From Candidimonas sp. (GTDB lineage Bacteria; Pseudomonadota; Gammaproteobacteria; Burkholderiales; Burkholderiaceae_B), in assembly GCA_004297945.1 (NCBI GenBank), contig SCRC01000028.1, forward strand, positions 1 through 40,046: a stretch of DNA of 40,046 nucleotides, read 5' to 3'. Within the stretch, counting starts at the first letter, position 1. Every line of letters starts with the position of its first letter. Made by a program: the position numbers and the translations under genes. Shown piece by piece: positions 16,498 through 25,964 of the stretch. The notes beneath the pieces are model-generated. The model saw only the letters and a list, made by a program, of their open reading frames with translations. It did no database searches and was not told the DNA's origin.

Positions 16498-19400
16498 GCC
16501 TTATCCCCTTCCGTGGAAGAGCGGGATTCCATTTCATTAGTATCGACATCGACATGCGGCGTCGCGTGGGGTGCATGGTGCGTGCCTATCACTTTGGGTT
16601 TAACCTTGAACCAGCCTAAAACCACCACGAAAAAGGTAGGTACAAACAACACCGCCAGCGGGGTTGCCGCCAACATGCCACCCAACACGCCCAAGCCTAC
16701 CGCATTCTGGCTGGCCGCTCCGGCGCCCGTCGCAATCGCCAGCGGCAGCACGCCCAGAATAAACGCAAACGACGTCATGAGAATGGGCCGGAATCGCAGC
16801 CGCGCGGCTTCGACCGTGGCATCGTAAATGCTGCCTCCTTCCGCATACATGTCCTTGGCGAACTCTACAATCAGAATCGCATTTTTCGCAGCCAGACCAA
16901 TGACAGTCACCATGCCCACCTGAAAATACACATCACTGGACATGCCCATGGCAAAGATCATGGCAACGGCCCCCAACATGCCCAGCGGCACAGCCAGTAT
17001 GACCGACAAGGGTATCGCCCAACTTTCATACAGGGCAGCCAACACCATGAACACGACCAGCATGGCCAGCCCCAGCAAAATTCCTGTTTGGCTGCCCGCC
17101 TGGACTTCCTGGTAGGACAAGCCGGTCCATTCGTAGCCAAAACCCGGCGGCAACTTGGCCACCAAATGCTCCATTTCGGTCATGGCCTGGCCGGTGGAAT
17201 AACCCGGCCCCGCAGACCCTCCTATACGCACGGATTCATAGCTGTTGTAGCGAACGACCTGTACAGGGCCCTGAGACCACTTGGCGGTCACAAAAGAGGA
17301 CAAGGGCACCATTCCTCCCTGGCTGTTCAAGGCGTTAAGCTTCATGATGTCGTCAACGTTCATGCGATGCTTCTGGCCAGCCTGCACCCAAACGTTCTGA
17401 GTCCAGCCCATATTGGGAAACTGGCCAGCATACGAGGAGCCTATCGCCGTTGATATCAGACCGGCGGCTTCGCTGAAATCGACGCCCAGCGCCGCAGCCT
17501 TGTCGCGATTGATCGTCAGGCTAAGCTGCGGACCAGGCCCCAAGCCGGTGATGCGGGTTTGCGCCAGCACCGGACTTTTCATGGCCATCGCCAACAATTG
17601 CTGGGTTGCCGCCATCAGCGCGTCATGCCCCATGCTTCCACGATCTTCCAGCCGCATGTCGAAACCCGTCGCATTGCCCAGAGACGAAATGGCAGGTGGT
17701 ACCACCGCAAACACCATGGCGTCGGGCAAGCCAAACAAGAGATGCTGATTCGCGCGGGCGGCGACGGCCTGCGCCGAATTGGCCGCCCCTTTGCGCTGAG
17801 AAAAGTCTTTCAATGGCACAAACGCAATCGCGGCATTCAGGCCATTGCCATTGAAGCTGAAGCCTTGCACAGCAACAATATTCTGCGTCTGAGGCTGTTT
17901 CTTGAAATAGGCTTCAACCTTTTTCAAAATCTCGATCGTGCGATTGGCCGTCGCGCCGGCTGGCAACTCGATATTGGCGACTATATAGCCTTGATCTTCT
18001 ACAGGCAGAAAAGATGTTGGCAAACGCAGATACAGCCAACCGAGCCCCGCCAGCAGCACCAGATAAATCAGCATCATGCGCCAGCCTCTGTGCAGGCTGC
18101 GCCGCACCCAGCCCTGATATTTGTCGGTCGTACGCTCGAAGCCACGATTGAACCAACCGAAAAATCCTTTCTTGCTTTCGTGATGGCCTTTGGGAACTGG
18201 TTTCAGTATCGTCGCGCACAGGGCAGGCGTAAACGATAGCGCCAGAAAGGCCGAAAACAGAATGGAGACTGCCATGGCCACCGAGAACTGGCGATAAATA
18301 ACCCCTACCGAGCCGCCCATAAAGGCCAGCGGCAAAAACACCGTGGTCAAGACCAGGGTAATGCCGATAATTGCACCTGTAATCTGCGGCATGGCCTTTT
18401 TGGTCGCCTCTTTGGGCGGGAGGCCCTCTTCGACCATAATGCGTTCAACATTTTCGACCACCACAATGGCATCATCGACCAAAATTCCGATCGCCAGCAC
18501 CATGGCGAACATTGTCAGCACATTGATGGTAAAGCCTAAAGCCAGCATGACGGCAAACGCACCCAGCATCGCGACCGGCACCACCAACGCCGGGATCAGC
18601 GTATAGCGCACATTCTGCAAAAACAGGAACATCACCACGAACACCAGCACCATTGCCTCTAAGAGGGTATGCACCACCTGCTCAATCGAAAGCTGCACGT
18701 AAGGCGTTGTGTCGTAGGGAATGGCGTAGCTGATATTGCTCGGGAACTGCTTGGACAATGTTTTCAGTTCGGCCTTCACACCCGCAGCCGTAGACAAGGC
18801 GTTGGCATCGGGCGAAAGCGAAAGGGCAAATGCGGCAGTGGGCTTGCCATTCAAGCGTGCGCCAAGCTGATAGCTGTCCGAGCCGACCTCAACACGAGCC
18901 ACATCAGACAGTCGCACGCTGGAGCCGTCCACATTGGAGCGCAATATAATCTTGCCAAAATCCTTGACGGTAGATAACTGGCCATTGACCACGATAGGTG
19001 CAGTCACGCGTTGCGAATCCGGATTGGGTGGCGAGCCGATAATGCCACCCGACACCAATACATTCTGGCGCGCGATGGCGGTTTTGACATCGGCCATGCT
19101 CAGGTTGTAGCCGGCCAGCTTGTCCGGGTCAACCCAAATACGCATGGCGCGCGGTGCAGCAAACAGTTGAAACTGGCCTACGCCGGCCACCCGTGAAATG
19201 GGATTTTGCAGATTGCGCGTTACATAGTCGGCCAAAGCGGTCTCATCGAGCGAGCCGTCTTTGGACGATAGTGTTACCACCATCAGAAATCCGGTATTGC
19301 TTTTAGTGACGTGCAAACCTTGCTGCACCACAGCCGCCGGCAGTTTTGCCGTAACATTGGAGACGCGATTTTGCACATCGACCTGAGCCAGATCGGGATT

Positions 19401-19694
19401 CGTGCCGGGCGCAAAAGTGACCGAGATTTTCGCTTGACCATACGAGTCGCTGACCGACTCGTAATACAACAAACCCTTGGCCCCATTAAGTTGGTTTTCA
19501 ATAATGCTGGAGACCGAATTTGCGACATCCTGAGCTGAAGCGCCGGGATAGGAAGCGCTGATCGTAATGACTGGAGGCGCCACCTCGGGGTACTGCGCGA
19601 CCGGCATATTGGGAATGGCTAATAATCCGGCCAGTGCGATGCTTAACGCAACAACCCAGGCAAAAATTGGTCTGTCAATAAAAAACTGTGGCAT
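16494..19694 (-). CDS. RND multidrug efflux pump, HAE1 family (MexB/AcrB type)
   Basis: Proton-driven inner-membrane trimer that moves hydrophobic and amphiphilic compounds into the outer-membrane channel. It has 1066 residues (AcrB has 1049). N-terminus MPQFFIDRPIFAWVVALSI is typical. The proton-relay residues are present: Asp407 and Asp408 in GILVDDAIVVVENVERIM and Lys937 in GLAAKNAILIVEFAKD. Also seen: QNRVSNVTAKLPAAV of the porter domain and GSVGVIYRQFSVAMA. It begins 37 nt after the adaptor stop and overlaps the channel gene. I use no mex/acr symbol because orthology cannot be settled here. Confidence 0.96.
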   Translation of the reverse strand: MPQFFIDRPIFAWVVALSIALAGLLAIPNMPVAQYPEVAPPVITISASYPGASAQDVANSVSSIIENQLNGAKGLLYYESVSDSYGQAKISVTFAPGTNPDLAQVDVQNRVSNVTAKLPAAVVQQGLHVTKSNTGFLMVVTLSSKDGSLDETALADYVTRNLQNPISRVAGVGQFQLFAAPRAMRIWVDPDKLAGYNLSMADVKTAIARQNVLVSGGIIGSPPNPDSQRVTAPIVVNGQLSTVKDFGKIILRSNVDGSSVRLSDVARVEVGSDSYQLGARLNGKPTAAFALSLSPDANALSTAAGVKAELKTLSKQFPSNISYAIPYDTTPYVQLSIEQVVHTLLEAMVLVFVVMFLFLQNVRYTLIPALVVPVAMLGAFAVMLALGFTINVLTMFAMVLAIGILVDDAIVVVENVERIMVEEGLPPKEATKKAMPQITGAIIGITLVLTTVFLPLAFMGGSVGVIYRQFSVAMAVSILFSAFLALSFTPALCATILKPVPKGHHESKKGFFGWFNRGFERTTDKYQGWVRRSLHRGWRMMLIYLVLLAGLGWLYLRLPTSFLPVEDQGYIVANIELPAGATANRTIEILKKVEAYFKKQPQTQNIVAVQGFSFNGNGLNAAIAFVPLKDFSQRKGAANSAQAVAARANQHLLFGLPDAMVFAVVPPAISSLGNATGFDMRLEDRGSMGHDALMAATQQLLAMAMKSPVLAQTRITGLGPGPQLSLTINRDKAAALGVDFSEAAGLISTAIGSSYAGQFPNMGWTQNVWVQAGQKHRMNVDDIMKLNALNSQGGMVPLSSFVTAKWSQGPVQVVRYNSYESVRIGGSAGPGYSTGQAMTEMEHLVAKLPPGFGYEWTGLSYQEVQAGSQTGILLGLAMLVVFMVLAALYESWAIPLSVILAVPLGMLGAVAMIFAMGMSSDVYFQVGMVTVIGLAAKNAILIVEFAKDMYAEGGSIYDATVEAARLRFRPILMTSFAFILGVLPLAIATGAGAASQNAVGLGVLGGMLAATPLAVLFVPTFFVVVLGWFKVKPKVIGTHHAPHATPHVDVDTNEMESRSSTEGDKA

Positions 19695-19731
19695 GGGTAA
19701 TCACTCTAAGCGGTAATGGGCGCGAGCATTC

Positions 19732-20931
19732 TTAGCCTTTTGTGACAGGCTTGGGAGATGGCGTTTTAGCAGCGGTGGCCGGTTCACCACCCTTCCATGG
19801 CATGGCCTGCACAGAGGCCCCCGGCCGAATCTTCTGAAACCCCTCGACCACTACTACATCGCCGGCCTTCAAGCCCCGTTCGATCACCGACTTGCCGTTG
19901 ACTAGCGGCCCCACCTGCACGGCGGTCAGTGCCACCTTGCCGTCTTTCACTACATACAGGCTAGTTAAACCATCGGCCGTACGCTGCAAGGCCTGTTGTG
20001 GCACCAGCAAGGCCTTCTGATCAACCCCCTGCTCGATCTGCACCCGAACGTACATGCCAGGCAAAAGGATCTGATCAGGATTTGGAAATACGGCGCGCAA
20101 ATTGACCTGGCCAGTGGTGGGATCAACCGTGATGCCGGAAAATAAAACCTTTCCAGGTTGCTTGAATAGCGAGCCATCATCGAGAACTACTTCAGCCTTC
20201 GCCGCATTCGTACCTGTCTGCTGCAAGTCCCCATCAGCTAACGCTCGGCGCAACGCGGCCAGTTCGGTGGTGGATCGGGTGAAATCAACATAGACACGAT
20301 CAATCTGTTGCACGGTAGCCAACTGCGTACCTGCGCTGGCGCTGACCAAAGCGCCTTCCGTCACCAGCGACTTGCCCGTGCGGCCGTCTATAGGTGAAAC
20401 CACCTTGGTATAGCTCAGGTTAATGTCGGCAGACTCGAGCGCCGCGCGAGCAGCGGCCACAGCGGCTACGGCCTGGCCCGCCGTTGCCCTGGCATTATCG
20501 TAGTCTTGGCGACTGACCGCGTTTTCTTTGATCAGCTTGGAATAACGCTGCGCCAGCAAATTCGCGCTACGCACATTGGCCTGCGCCTGCTGCAACTGCG
20601 CGGCGGCCTGGTCGCGCGTAGCGCGATACGGAGCAGAATCGATGGTAAAAAGAAGCTGGCCTTGCTTGACATCGCTGCCTTGCGCGAAATTCACCTTGGT
20701 AACTATACCCGTGACCCGCGCGACAATTTGCGCATCCTTGATCGCTTCGACACGCCCCGGCAGCTCGGCCAAAATAGCCGTGCGCGTCGGCTCTACTGTT
20801 ACGACGCTCACAGGGACTTTCATCCCACCCATCTGCGGTGTGGGCTTTTGACCGCATGCCGTCAGCAGCAATACGGATGCAAAAAAAACAATGCGGGCCT
20901 TTTGGCACGCAAATGAATACGCTGTCGGCAT
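19732..20931 (-). CDS. RND efflux periplasmic adaptor (MexA/AcrA type lipoprotein)
   Basis: Membrane-fusion protein linking the pump to the outer-membrane channel. The 399 residues start with a lipoprotein signal (VFFASVLLLTAC, Cys26). Seen: the split lipoyl/hairpin region beginning RVEAIKDAQIVARVTGIVTKV and GQLLFTIDSAPYRATRDQAAAQLQQAQANV, then SYTKVVSPIDGRTG and the beta-barrel part DPTTGQVNLRAVFPNPDQILLPGMYVRVQ. ATG 20931 is chosen because GGAG lies eight bases upstream and the lipobox then sits at the usual depth; an in-frame extension of 29 residues is unlikely. First gene of the efflux operon; no TetR or MarR repressor gene adjoins it. Confidence 0.95.
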   Translation of the reverse strand: MPTAYSFACQKARIVFFASVLLLTACGQKPTPQMGGMKVPVSVVTVEPTRTAILAELPGRVEAIKDAQIVARVTGIVTKVNFAQGSDVKQGQLLFTIDSAPYRATRDQAAAQLQQAQANVRSANLLAQRYSKLIKENAVSRQDYDNARATAGQAVAAVAAARAALESADINLSYTKVVSPIDGRTGKSLVTEGALVSASAGTQLATVQQIDRVYVDFTRSTTELAALRRALADGDLQQTGTNAAKAEVVLDDGSLFKQPGKVLFSGITVDPTTGQVNLRAVFPNPDQILLPGMYVRVQIEQGVDQKALLVPQQALQRTADGLTSLYVVKDGKVALTAVQVGPLVNGKSVIERGLKAGDVVVVEGFQKIRPGASVQAMPWKGGEPATAAKTPSPKPVTKG

Positions 20932-21001
20932 TTGAAATACTCCCACACTCGCCATGTTCTGTTTTGACCACAACGGCGCGGCCTCAATTTTGTAAACGCC
21001 G

Positions 21002-21007
21002 AGTATA
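21002..21007 (-). promoter_or_regulatory. Possible -10 element for the efflux operon
   Basis: Minus-strand TATACT about 70 bp ahead of the adaptor ATG, in the AT-rich part of the 153-bp gap 20932-21084. No good -35 is present at 17 bp, which could mean dependence on an activator or simply a weak promoter. Confidence 0.3.
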
Positions 21008-21084
21008 AAGCGAAACAAGTTTTAATAGAACTAAAATCAGCCTGATTTAACCGTGATTGGGCACAAGATAGCGAGTTTTCAACG

Positions 21085-21804
21085 CTATAGCGCAGGCATT
21101 CCTTGCACGAGCAGTGATTTGGCCCAACGCCGTGCCGGCAGGCCATAGACGGACTCGACAGCCTGCGCACGATCAAGAAACTGTTGAACCGTCACGTTCA
21201 GCCCAGGGCCTTTGAAGGCCAACACCACGCGGTTGCCCTCGTCGATTTCAGGTAGCTCAAGCACCCGGCCCTTGAAGGCTTTGCTGATATTGGCCAGATT
21301 GCGGGGAAAGCTGTCATGATTACCAAATAAATTGACCGCCAAGACACCCACCTCGTCGAGCGCCCGATAGCAGTCGCGGTAAAAACCAAGGGATTCGCGC
21401 ACCGGCCCTTGCGCTTGCGCGTCATAAAGGTCGACCATCAGGCATATATAACGCCCCAGATGCTCGCGTCTTCTCACCCAAACGGCAGCATCGTCATGAT
21501 CAATGTGCAGGCGCCCCGACTCGGGCAAGCGGAAATACGCGCGGCAGATATGGGTCACACGGGGATTCCATTCGGCCACCATGACCGAACTGAGCGTGTG
21601 TTTCAAGGTATAGCGCAACAAGGAACCGGCGCCCAGGCCGAGTATTCCGATGGAACTTTCCCGGGAGGGCTCCAGAAACAACAGCCAGGCCATCATTTGC
21701 TGGGTGTACGCGAGCACCAGCTCGGAGGGCCGGCTGACGCGCATGGCACCCTGTATCCACTCAGTACCGAAATGCAGATAACGCACGCCATCGGATTCAG
21801 ACAT
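21085..21804 (-). CDS. Spermidine-synthase-like methyltransferase-fold protein
   Basis: A 239-residue Rossmann-fold protein of the spermidine/spermine synthase superfamily. Seen: cofactor-binding ILGLGAGSLLRYTL, acidic VAEWNPRV after strand 2, DHDDAAVWV and the DLYDAQ segment that corresponds to the catalytic region. It lacks the N-terminal beta-barrel of true SpeE and no speD or speA is nearby, so polyamine synthesis is not established. Start uncertain: ATG 21804 (MSESDGVRYLHFG) is used; a GTG at 21855 would add 17 residues. It starts 77 nt after the thiolase stop on the same strand and may share its transcript. Confidence 0.75.
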   Translation of the reverse strand: MSESDGVRYLHFGTEWIQGAMRVSRPSELVLAYTQQMMAWLLFLEPSRESSIGILGLGAGSLLRYTLKHTLSSVMVAEWNPRVTHICRAYFRLPESGRLHIDHDDAAVWVRRREHLGRYICLMVDLYDAQAQGPVRESLGFYRDCYRALDEVGVLAVNLFGNHDSFPRNLANISKAFKGRVLELPEIDEGNRVVLAFKGPGLNVTVQQFLDRAQAVESVYGLPARRWAKSLLVQGMPAL

Positions 21805-21881
21805 CGTGGGCTCATCGCAGCCCGGAGCGACACAGGTTTGCCATGACGGCGTCACGTCAGGGGTGGAATCATGGATGCGGC

Positions 21882-23069
21882 TCAAGCCTGCGCACGCTCG
21901 AAAATAGCCGCAATGCCCTGCCCGCCCCCGATGCACATAGTCACCAAAGCGTAACGCCCCTTGATGCGCTGTAGTTCGTGCAAGGCTTTCACAGTGATCA
22001 CGGCGCCTGTGGCGCCGATGGGATGCCCCAGGCTGATGCCACTGCCGTTGGGATTGACCTTGGCCGGATCGAAGCCCAGTTCTTTGGCCACGGCGCAAGC
22101 TTGCGCAGCGAACGCTTCGTTCGCTTCGATCACGTCCATTTGATCGACACTCAAACCTGCCCTCTTCAGCGCCAGTCGCGTCGCCGGCACGGGGCCTATG
22201 CCCATATAGTTCGGATCCACGCCTGCGTGGGCATACGCCACCAAACGCGCCATGGGCTGGACATGACGCGCCTGAACCGTGCGACCGTTCATAAGAATGA
22301 CTGCCGCAGCACCGTCATTCAATCCGGATGCATTGCCGGCCGTAACCGTGCCGTTTTCTTTGACGAAAACAGGCCGCAACGAAGAGAAGTTGTCGGCCGT
22401 GGCGCCCAGCCGAACATGTTCATCCTGCTTGAAAACAAGCTCGCCTTTACGTGTTTTCTGAACGATAGGGACGATCTGATCGGCGAAGTAACCCGCCTTG
22501 ATGGCGGCTTCGGCGCGCTGATGCGAGGCCAGCGCCAGCGCATCCTGATCGGCACGAGAGACGGAATATTTTTGCGCCACGTTTTCGGCCGTGACGCCCA
22601 TATGCATTTTGCCAAAGGGATCGGACAAGGCACCCGTCATCATATCGATCAGTACGCTATCGCCCATGCGTACGCCCCAGCGCTGCCCCGGCGACATATA
22701 CGGCGCGCGGCTCATGCTTTCGGCGCCAGCGCCAATGGCAATATCGGCATCTCCCAGATAAAGCGCCTGCGCCGCAGAAATAATGGCCTGCAGGCCCGAG
22801 CCGCACAGGCGGTTCACATTGAACGCGGGTGCCGCCTGGGCGATGCCCGCGTTGATGGCCGCTACACGCGACAAGTACATATCGCGCGGCTCGGTATTAA
22901 TGACATGGCCAAACACCACATGACCCACCTCGTCGCCCGAAACCTGTGTGCGCTCCAGCACCGCTTTAAGCACCGCAGCGCCCAACTCGCAAGGAGCCAC
23001 ATCCTTAAGCCCTCCGCCAAAATCGCCCACCGCAGTGCGACAGGCACCCACTACAAAGACCTCTTCCAT
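21882..23069 (-). CDS. Acetyl-CoA C-acyltransferase (thiolase II family)
   Basis: Cytoplasmic thiolase that condenses or cleaves acyl-CoA units. The 395 residues carry the complete active site: nucleophile Cys89 (NRLCGSGLQA), His349 (GHPIGATGA) and Cys379 (CIGGGQG), with NEAFAAQA before. The pattern fits biosynthetic acetoacetyl-CoA thiolases such as PhaA, AtoB and BktB; specificity cannot be read off. ATG 23069 follows GGGAG at about eight bases. No beta-oxidation or phaCB genes adjoin it; the only same-strand neighbour is the spermidine-synthase-like gene. Confidence 0.93.
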   Translation of the reverse strand: MEEVFVVGACRTAVGDFGGGLKDVAPCELGAAVLKAVLERTQVSGDEVGHVVFGHVINTEPRDMYLSRVAAINAGIAQAAPAFNVNRLCGSGLQAIISAAQALYLGDADIAIGAGAESMSRAPYMSPGQRWGVRMGDSVLIDMMTGALSDPFGKMHMGVTAENVAQKYSVSRADQDALALASHQRAEAAIKAGYFADQIVPIVQKTRKGELVFKQDEHVRLGATADNFSSLRPVFVKENGTVTAGNASGLNDGAAAVILMNGRTVQARHVQPMARLVAYAHAGVDPNYMGIGPVPATRLALKRAGLSVDQMDVIEANEAFAAQACAVAKELGFDPAKVNPNGSGISLGHPIGATGAVITVKALHELQRIKGRYALVTMCIGGGQGIAAIFERAQA

Positions 23070-23181
23070 CGTTCTTCTCCCGATAAGCCAACCGTCCGGC
23101 AGTGGGCTCAATCATAACTGAGGCCTGCCTGCGTCGCCGATATGGCGCAGTTCACAAGAGGCTCTTTTTTTATGCATACAT

Positions 23182-23205
23182 GGCGCCCACAAGGGGTGCC
23201 GCTAC
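23182..23205 (-). repeat. Single REP-like hairpin with spacer remnant
   Basis: Arms GGCGCCC and GGGTGCC, loop ACAAG, tail GCTAC. It is followed by AAAAACGTACCCGTCGATCAT, the reverse complement of the REPIN spacer, so this is one half of a former REPIN lying on the minus strand. Confidence 0.8.
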
Positions 23206-23304
23206 AAAAACGTACCCGTCGATCATCAAGACAGTATCTACAAAAATCGACCTAAACGTTACGTTATATAGCGCCATGGGTATACTAGAACTCGCTGATT
23301 TTTT

Positions 23305-23372
23305 GGCACCCACAAGGGGTGCCGCTACATCATTCACGGGCACGTCTTTTAGCGGCACCCCTTGTGGGTGCC
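23305..23372. repeat. REPIN-like pair of inverted hairpins
   Basis: Left copy 23305-23328 and right copy 23349-23372, both with full GGCACCC/GGGTGCC stems, face each other across 20 nt containing TTCACGGGCACGT. The right head has decayed from GTAG to TTAG. With the single copy at 23182 it occupies most of the 370-bp gap between the thiolase and xth; nothing else was recognised there. Confidence 0.85.
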
Positions 23373-23439
23373 ATTTACGCAACATAACGCCGCCTCAAAA
23401 AACGTCAATTTTCAACCCATTCTAAAAAAAATTCACCCC

Positions 23440-24258
23440 ATGAAACTTGCCACCTGGAACGTCAACTCGCTAAACGTGCGTCTGCCGCAAGTGCTGGACT
23501 GGCTTGGCGCCCATCCGGTGGATGCGCTTTGCCTGCAAGAGCTGAAGATTCCCGACGACAAATTTCCGTTGGATGCATTCATTGAACTCGGGTACCAGGC
23601 GCAATGGGCCGGCCAGAAAACCTATAACGGTGTAGCCATCGTATCGCGCCTTCCCGCGGCCCAGGTTCAGCGCAATATTCCCGATTTCGACGATCATCAG
23701 CAGCGCATTCTGGCCGTTACCTTGCCCAGCGCCATTGGCGACGTGCGCGTCATCAGCGCCTATTGCCCTAACGGACAGTCCGTGGGGAGCGAAAAATATG
23801 AGTACAAACTCAAGTGGTTCAATGCGTTGCGGGTTTGGCTGGCCGATGAAATGCAACGCTACCCGCACTTGGCTATTTTGGGCGATTACAATGTAGCGCC
23901 CAAAGATGAAGACGTATACGACCCTGCCAAATGGGAAGGTGAAGTCCTCGTGTCGGACGCCGAGCGCGCAGCGTTCAATGCCTTGGTCGATCTCGGGCTG
24001 ACGGATGCCTTTCGCCAATTCACACAAGAAGAAAAATCGTTTAGCTGGTGGGATTACCGGCAGTTTTCATTTCGCCGCAATGCCGGAGTGCGCATCGACC
24101 ACGTCCTGCTTTCGCCATCCTTGACGCCGCTTTGCGCAGCCTGCGTTATCGACAAGACGCCGCGCGCCAACGAACGGCCTTCCGACCATGCCCCAGTCAT
24201 TGCCACCCTGGATATCGATGTCCCGATATCTCCGATTCAAAAATGGAATTACAATTAG
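23440..24258 (+). CDS. xth: Exodeoxyribonuclease III / AP endonuclease
   Basis: Mg-dependent 3'-5' exonuclease and abasic-site endonuclease of base excision repair. The 272 residues carry the exonuclease-endonuclease-phosphatase motifs: WNVNS near the N-terminus, catalytic Glu34 (LQELK), YCPNGQ, Asp149 and Asn151 (GDYNVAPKDEDVYDP), the W-rich SFSWWDYR, and Asp249-His250 (SDHAPV). Start set at ATG 23440 (MKLATWNVNS); the in-frame extension upstream begins in the REPIN and is an artefact. Confidence 0.95.
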   Translation: MKLATWNVNSLNVRLPQVLDWLGAHPVDALCLQELKIPDDKFPLDAFIELGYQAQWAGQKTYNGVAIVSRLPAAQVQRNIPDFDDHQQRILAVTLPSAIGDVRVISAYCPNGQSVGSEKYEYKLKWFNALRVWLADEMQRYPHLAILGDYNVAPKDEDVYDPAKWEGEVLVSDAERAAFNALVDLGLTDAFRQFTQEEKSFSWWDYRQFSFRRNAGVRIDHVLLSPSLTPLCAACVIDKTPRANERPSDHAPVIATLDIDVPISPIQKWNYN

Positions 24259-24323
24259 CCAATGCGGGCCCAGGCCAAGGCCAAGGCTGTTAATCTCAGG
24301 CTAACCAAACAGGATAGAGCTGT

Positions 24324-24959
24324 ATGATGCATCGAGTGCTGCGTTTCGAACGTGCCCAACGTCTAAACGAATATATCAAGAACATTGCCCCGGGGATTTT
24401 CATACAAGAATTTTTCACACAGCCAGGATCGATAGGGGCAATATGTCCCAGTTCGCGCTACCTGGCCCGCCGCATGGCGCAGCAAGTGCCGCGCGACACC
24501 GACGGCCTGGTCATTGAGCTGGGCGGCGGCACCGGGGTCATCACACAGGCGTTGCTCGATCAGGGCATAGCGCCAAAAAACCTCATGGTGGTGGAGTATT
24601 CCCGCCCTTTCGTGCGGCGCCTGCGAGAACGTTTTTCCAACGTCGATATCGTCCACGGCAACGCGGCTGATCTCTGCCAGTTGGTCCCGCCAAAGCAGAA
24701 GATAAAAGCCATTGTATCCAGCCTGCCCTTATGTTCCCTGCCCGATCATTTGACCCAGATGATCTTGCAGCAGTGGCAAACACTATTGCATGAAAACGGC
24801 GTGGCGATCCAGTTCAGCTACCACTTGCGCACACCCAAATGGCGCCACTATCTAACGCCCAAACACACCTGTTCGAAAATGGTGTGGGCCAATCTGCCTC
24901 CCGCCAACATCACTACATTCTCATTCAGCGAACCCTCCCTGCCCCCTTCTGCTCCATGA
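24324..24959 (+). CDS. SAM-dependent methyltransferase, phospholipid N-methyltransferase-like
   Basis: A 211-residue class I methyltransferase. Seen: amphipathic N-terminus, GSIGAICPSSRYLARRM, motif I VIELGGGTGVITQALL, VVEYSRPFVRRLRERF after strand 2, and SSLPLCSLPDHL at the motif IV position. This order resembles PmtA-type phosphatidylethanolamine N-methyltransferases and related KsgA-like proteins. The C-terminus is short and rich in Ser and Pro. The ATG follows AGGATAG; the stop overlaps the next gene in ATGA. Substrate unproven: lipid methylation is a family-based guess. Confidence 0.8.
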   Translation: MMHRVLRFERAQRLNEYIKNIAPGIFIQEFFTQPGSIGAICPSSRYLARRMAQQVPRDTDGLVIELGGGTGVITQALLDQGIAPKNLMVVEYSRPFVRRLRERFSNVDIVHGNAADLCQLVPPKQKIKAIVSSLPLCSLPDHLTQMILQQWQTLLHENGVAIQFSYHLRTPKWRHYLTPKHTCSKMVWANLPPANITTFSFSEPSLPPSAP

Positions 24960-25279
24960 ACCCGTCCAGCCAAATCATCGGCACACTAGAGCAAGGCGTC
25001 GTCCTCGATGTCGCCATGGAAGAGCTGCAGTTCAAAGCCTATGTGGTCATTAGCGAACCCGATGTGAACCGGGTGGCCGATTTCGTGCCAAGGGAACAAT
25101 TTGAAACCAGTGGCGATCTGCATGTGGCCGCCGTTTCCGACGCCCACGATGCCCGCGAGCAGGTTGAAGAAATCACGTTCAACATGAATCTGAACGATGG
25201 CGCCGTTTTCCTGTGCCAGGATCAGGCCGCCTATGCCGCAACACTGGAAGAGCTGGGGCAGCACGGGCTTTTGAATTAA
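24956..25279 (+). CDS. Small acidic protein of unknown function
   Basis: A 107-residue protein I do not recognise. It is acidic, has no signal peptide or membrane segment, and reads as alternating beta-like segments (SQIIGTLEQGVVLDVAM, FKAYVVISEPDVNRVADFV, EEITFNMNLNDGAVFL). Cys occurs once. Start chosen at ATG 24956, which overlaps the methyltransferase stop (ATGA), so the two are probably translationally coupled. gmk follows after 15 nt. Codon use looks like that of its neighbours, and the frame runs cleanly from the coupled start. Confidence 0.7.
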   Translation: MNPSSQIIGTLEQGVVLDVAMEELQFKAYVVISEPDVNRVADFVPREQFETSGDLHVAAVSDAHDAREQVEEITFNMNLNDGAVFLCQDQAAYAATLEELGQHGLLN

Positions 25280-25294
25280 TACAGACTGATTGTT

Positions 25295-25933
25295 ATGGCA
25301 TCAAATTATTGCGGCAATATCTTTATGGTGGTGGCTCCGAGCGGCGCAGGCAAATCTAGCCTGGTCAACGCCTTGCTGGCTCAAGACTCCGCTGTAATGC
25401 TTTCCATTTCCTGCACCACGCGGCCACCGCGACCCGGCGAAAAAGAAAACAAACACTACCGTTTTATCGGTAAAGACGAATTCATCCGCATGCGCGACAC
25501 GCAAGCGCTACTTGAATGGGCCGAGGTGCATGGCAATTTTTACGGCACACCGCGCGACCGTATCGAGCAAGCCATTGCACAAGGGCTGGACGTTCTGCTC
25601 GAAATAGATTGGCAAGGCGCCCGGCAAATTCGGCAACATTTTCCTGAAGCAGTGGGAATTTTCATCCTGCCTCCTTCCATCGAAGCGCTGGAGACGCGCT
25701 TATACGCCCGCGGACAAGATGCGCCACAGGTTATTTCCCGCCGTCTGCTCGCTGCGGGAAGCGAAATGTCGCATGCCTCAGAGTTCCAATATGTTATTAT
25801 TAATCAAGAATTTAGCGTCGCTTTATTGCAGCTCGCGCAAATCGTGGCTGCGACCCGTTTACGGTATGCGACGCAAGCGGCGCGCAACGCCGACCTTTTC
25901 TCTCAGCTAGGCATTAGCAACACTGCTTCCTGA
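25295..25933 (+). CDS. gmk: Guanylate kinase
   Basis: Phosphorylates GMP to GDP with ATP; an essential step toward GTP and (p)ppGpp. The 212 residues contain the P-loop [10 protein letters not shown] (14-23), the GMP-binding [29 protein letters not shown] and [14 protein letters not shown]. Gene order gmk-rpoZ-spoT is the classical one. Start ATG 25295 lies 15 nt after the small unknown gene. Confidence 0.97.
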   Translation: MASNYCGNIFMVVAPSGAGKSSLVNALLAQDSAVMLSISCTTRPPRPGEKENKHYRFIGKDEFIRMRDTQALLEWAEVHGNFYGTPRDRIEQAIAQGLDVLLEIDWQGARQIRQHFPEAVGIFILPPSIEALETRLYARGQDAPQVISRRLLAAGSEMSHASEFQYVIINQEFSVALLQLAQIVAATRLRYATQAARNADLFSQLGISNTAS

Positions 25934-25964
25934 AATACTAAACCATTGTTTCTATAGGCTATTT

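Noticed and set aside
21978-23117. 379-codon open frame on the plus strand opposite the thiolase
   Set aside because: Antisense to a thiolase with an intact active site; the translation is rich in Arg, His and Gln as expected for a shadow frame.
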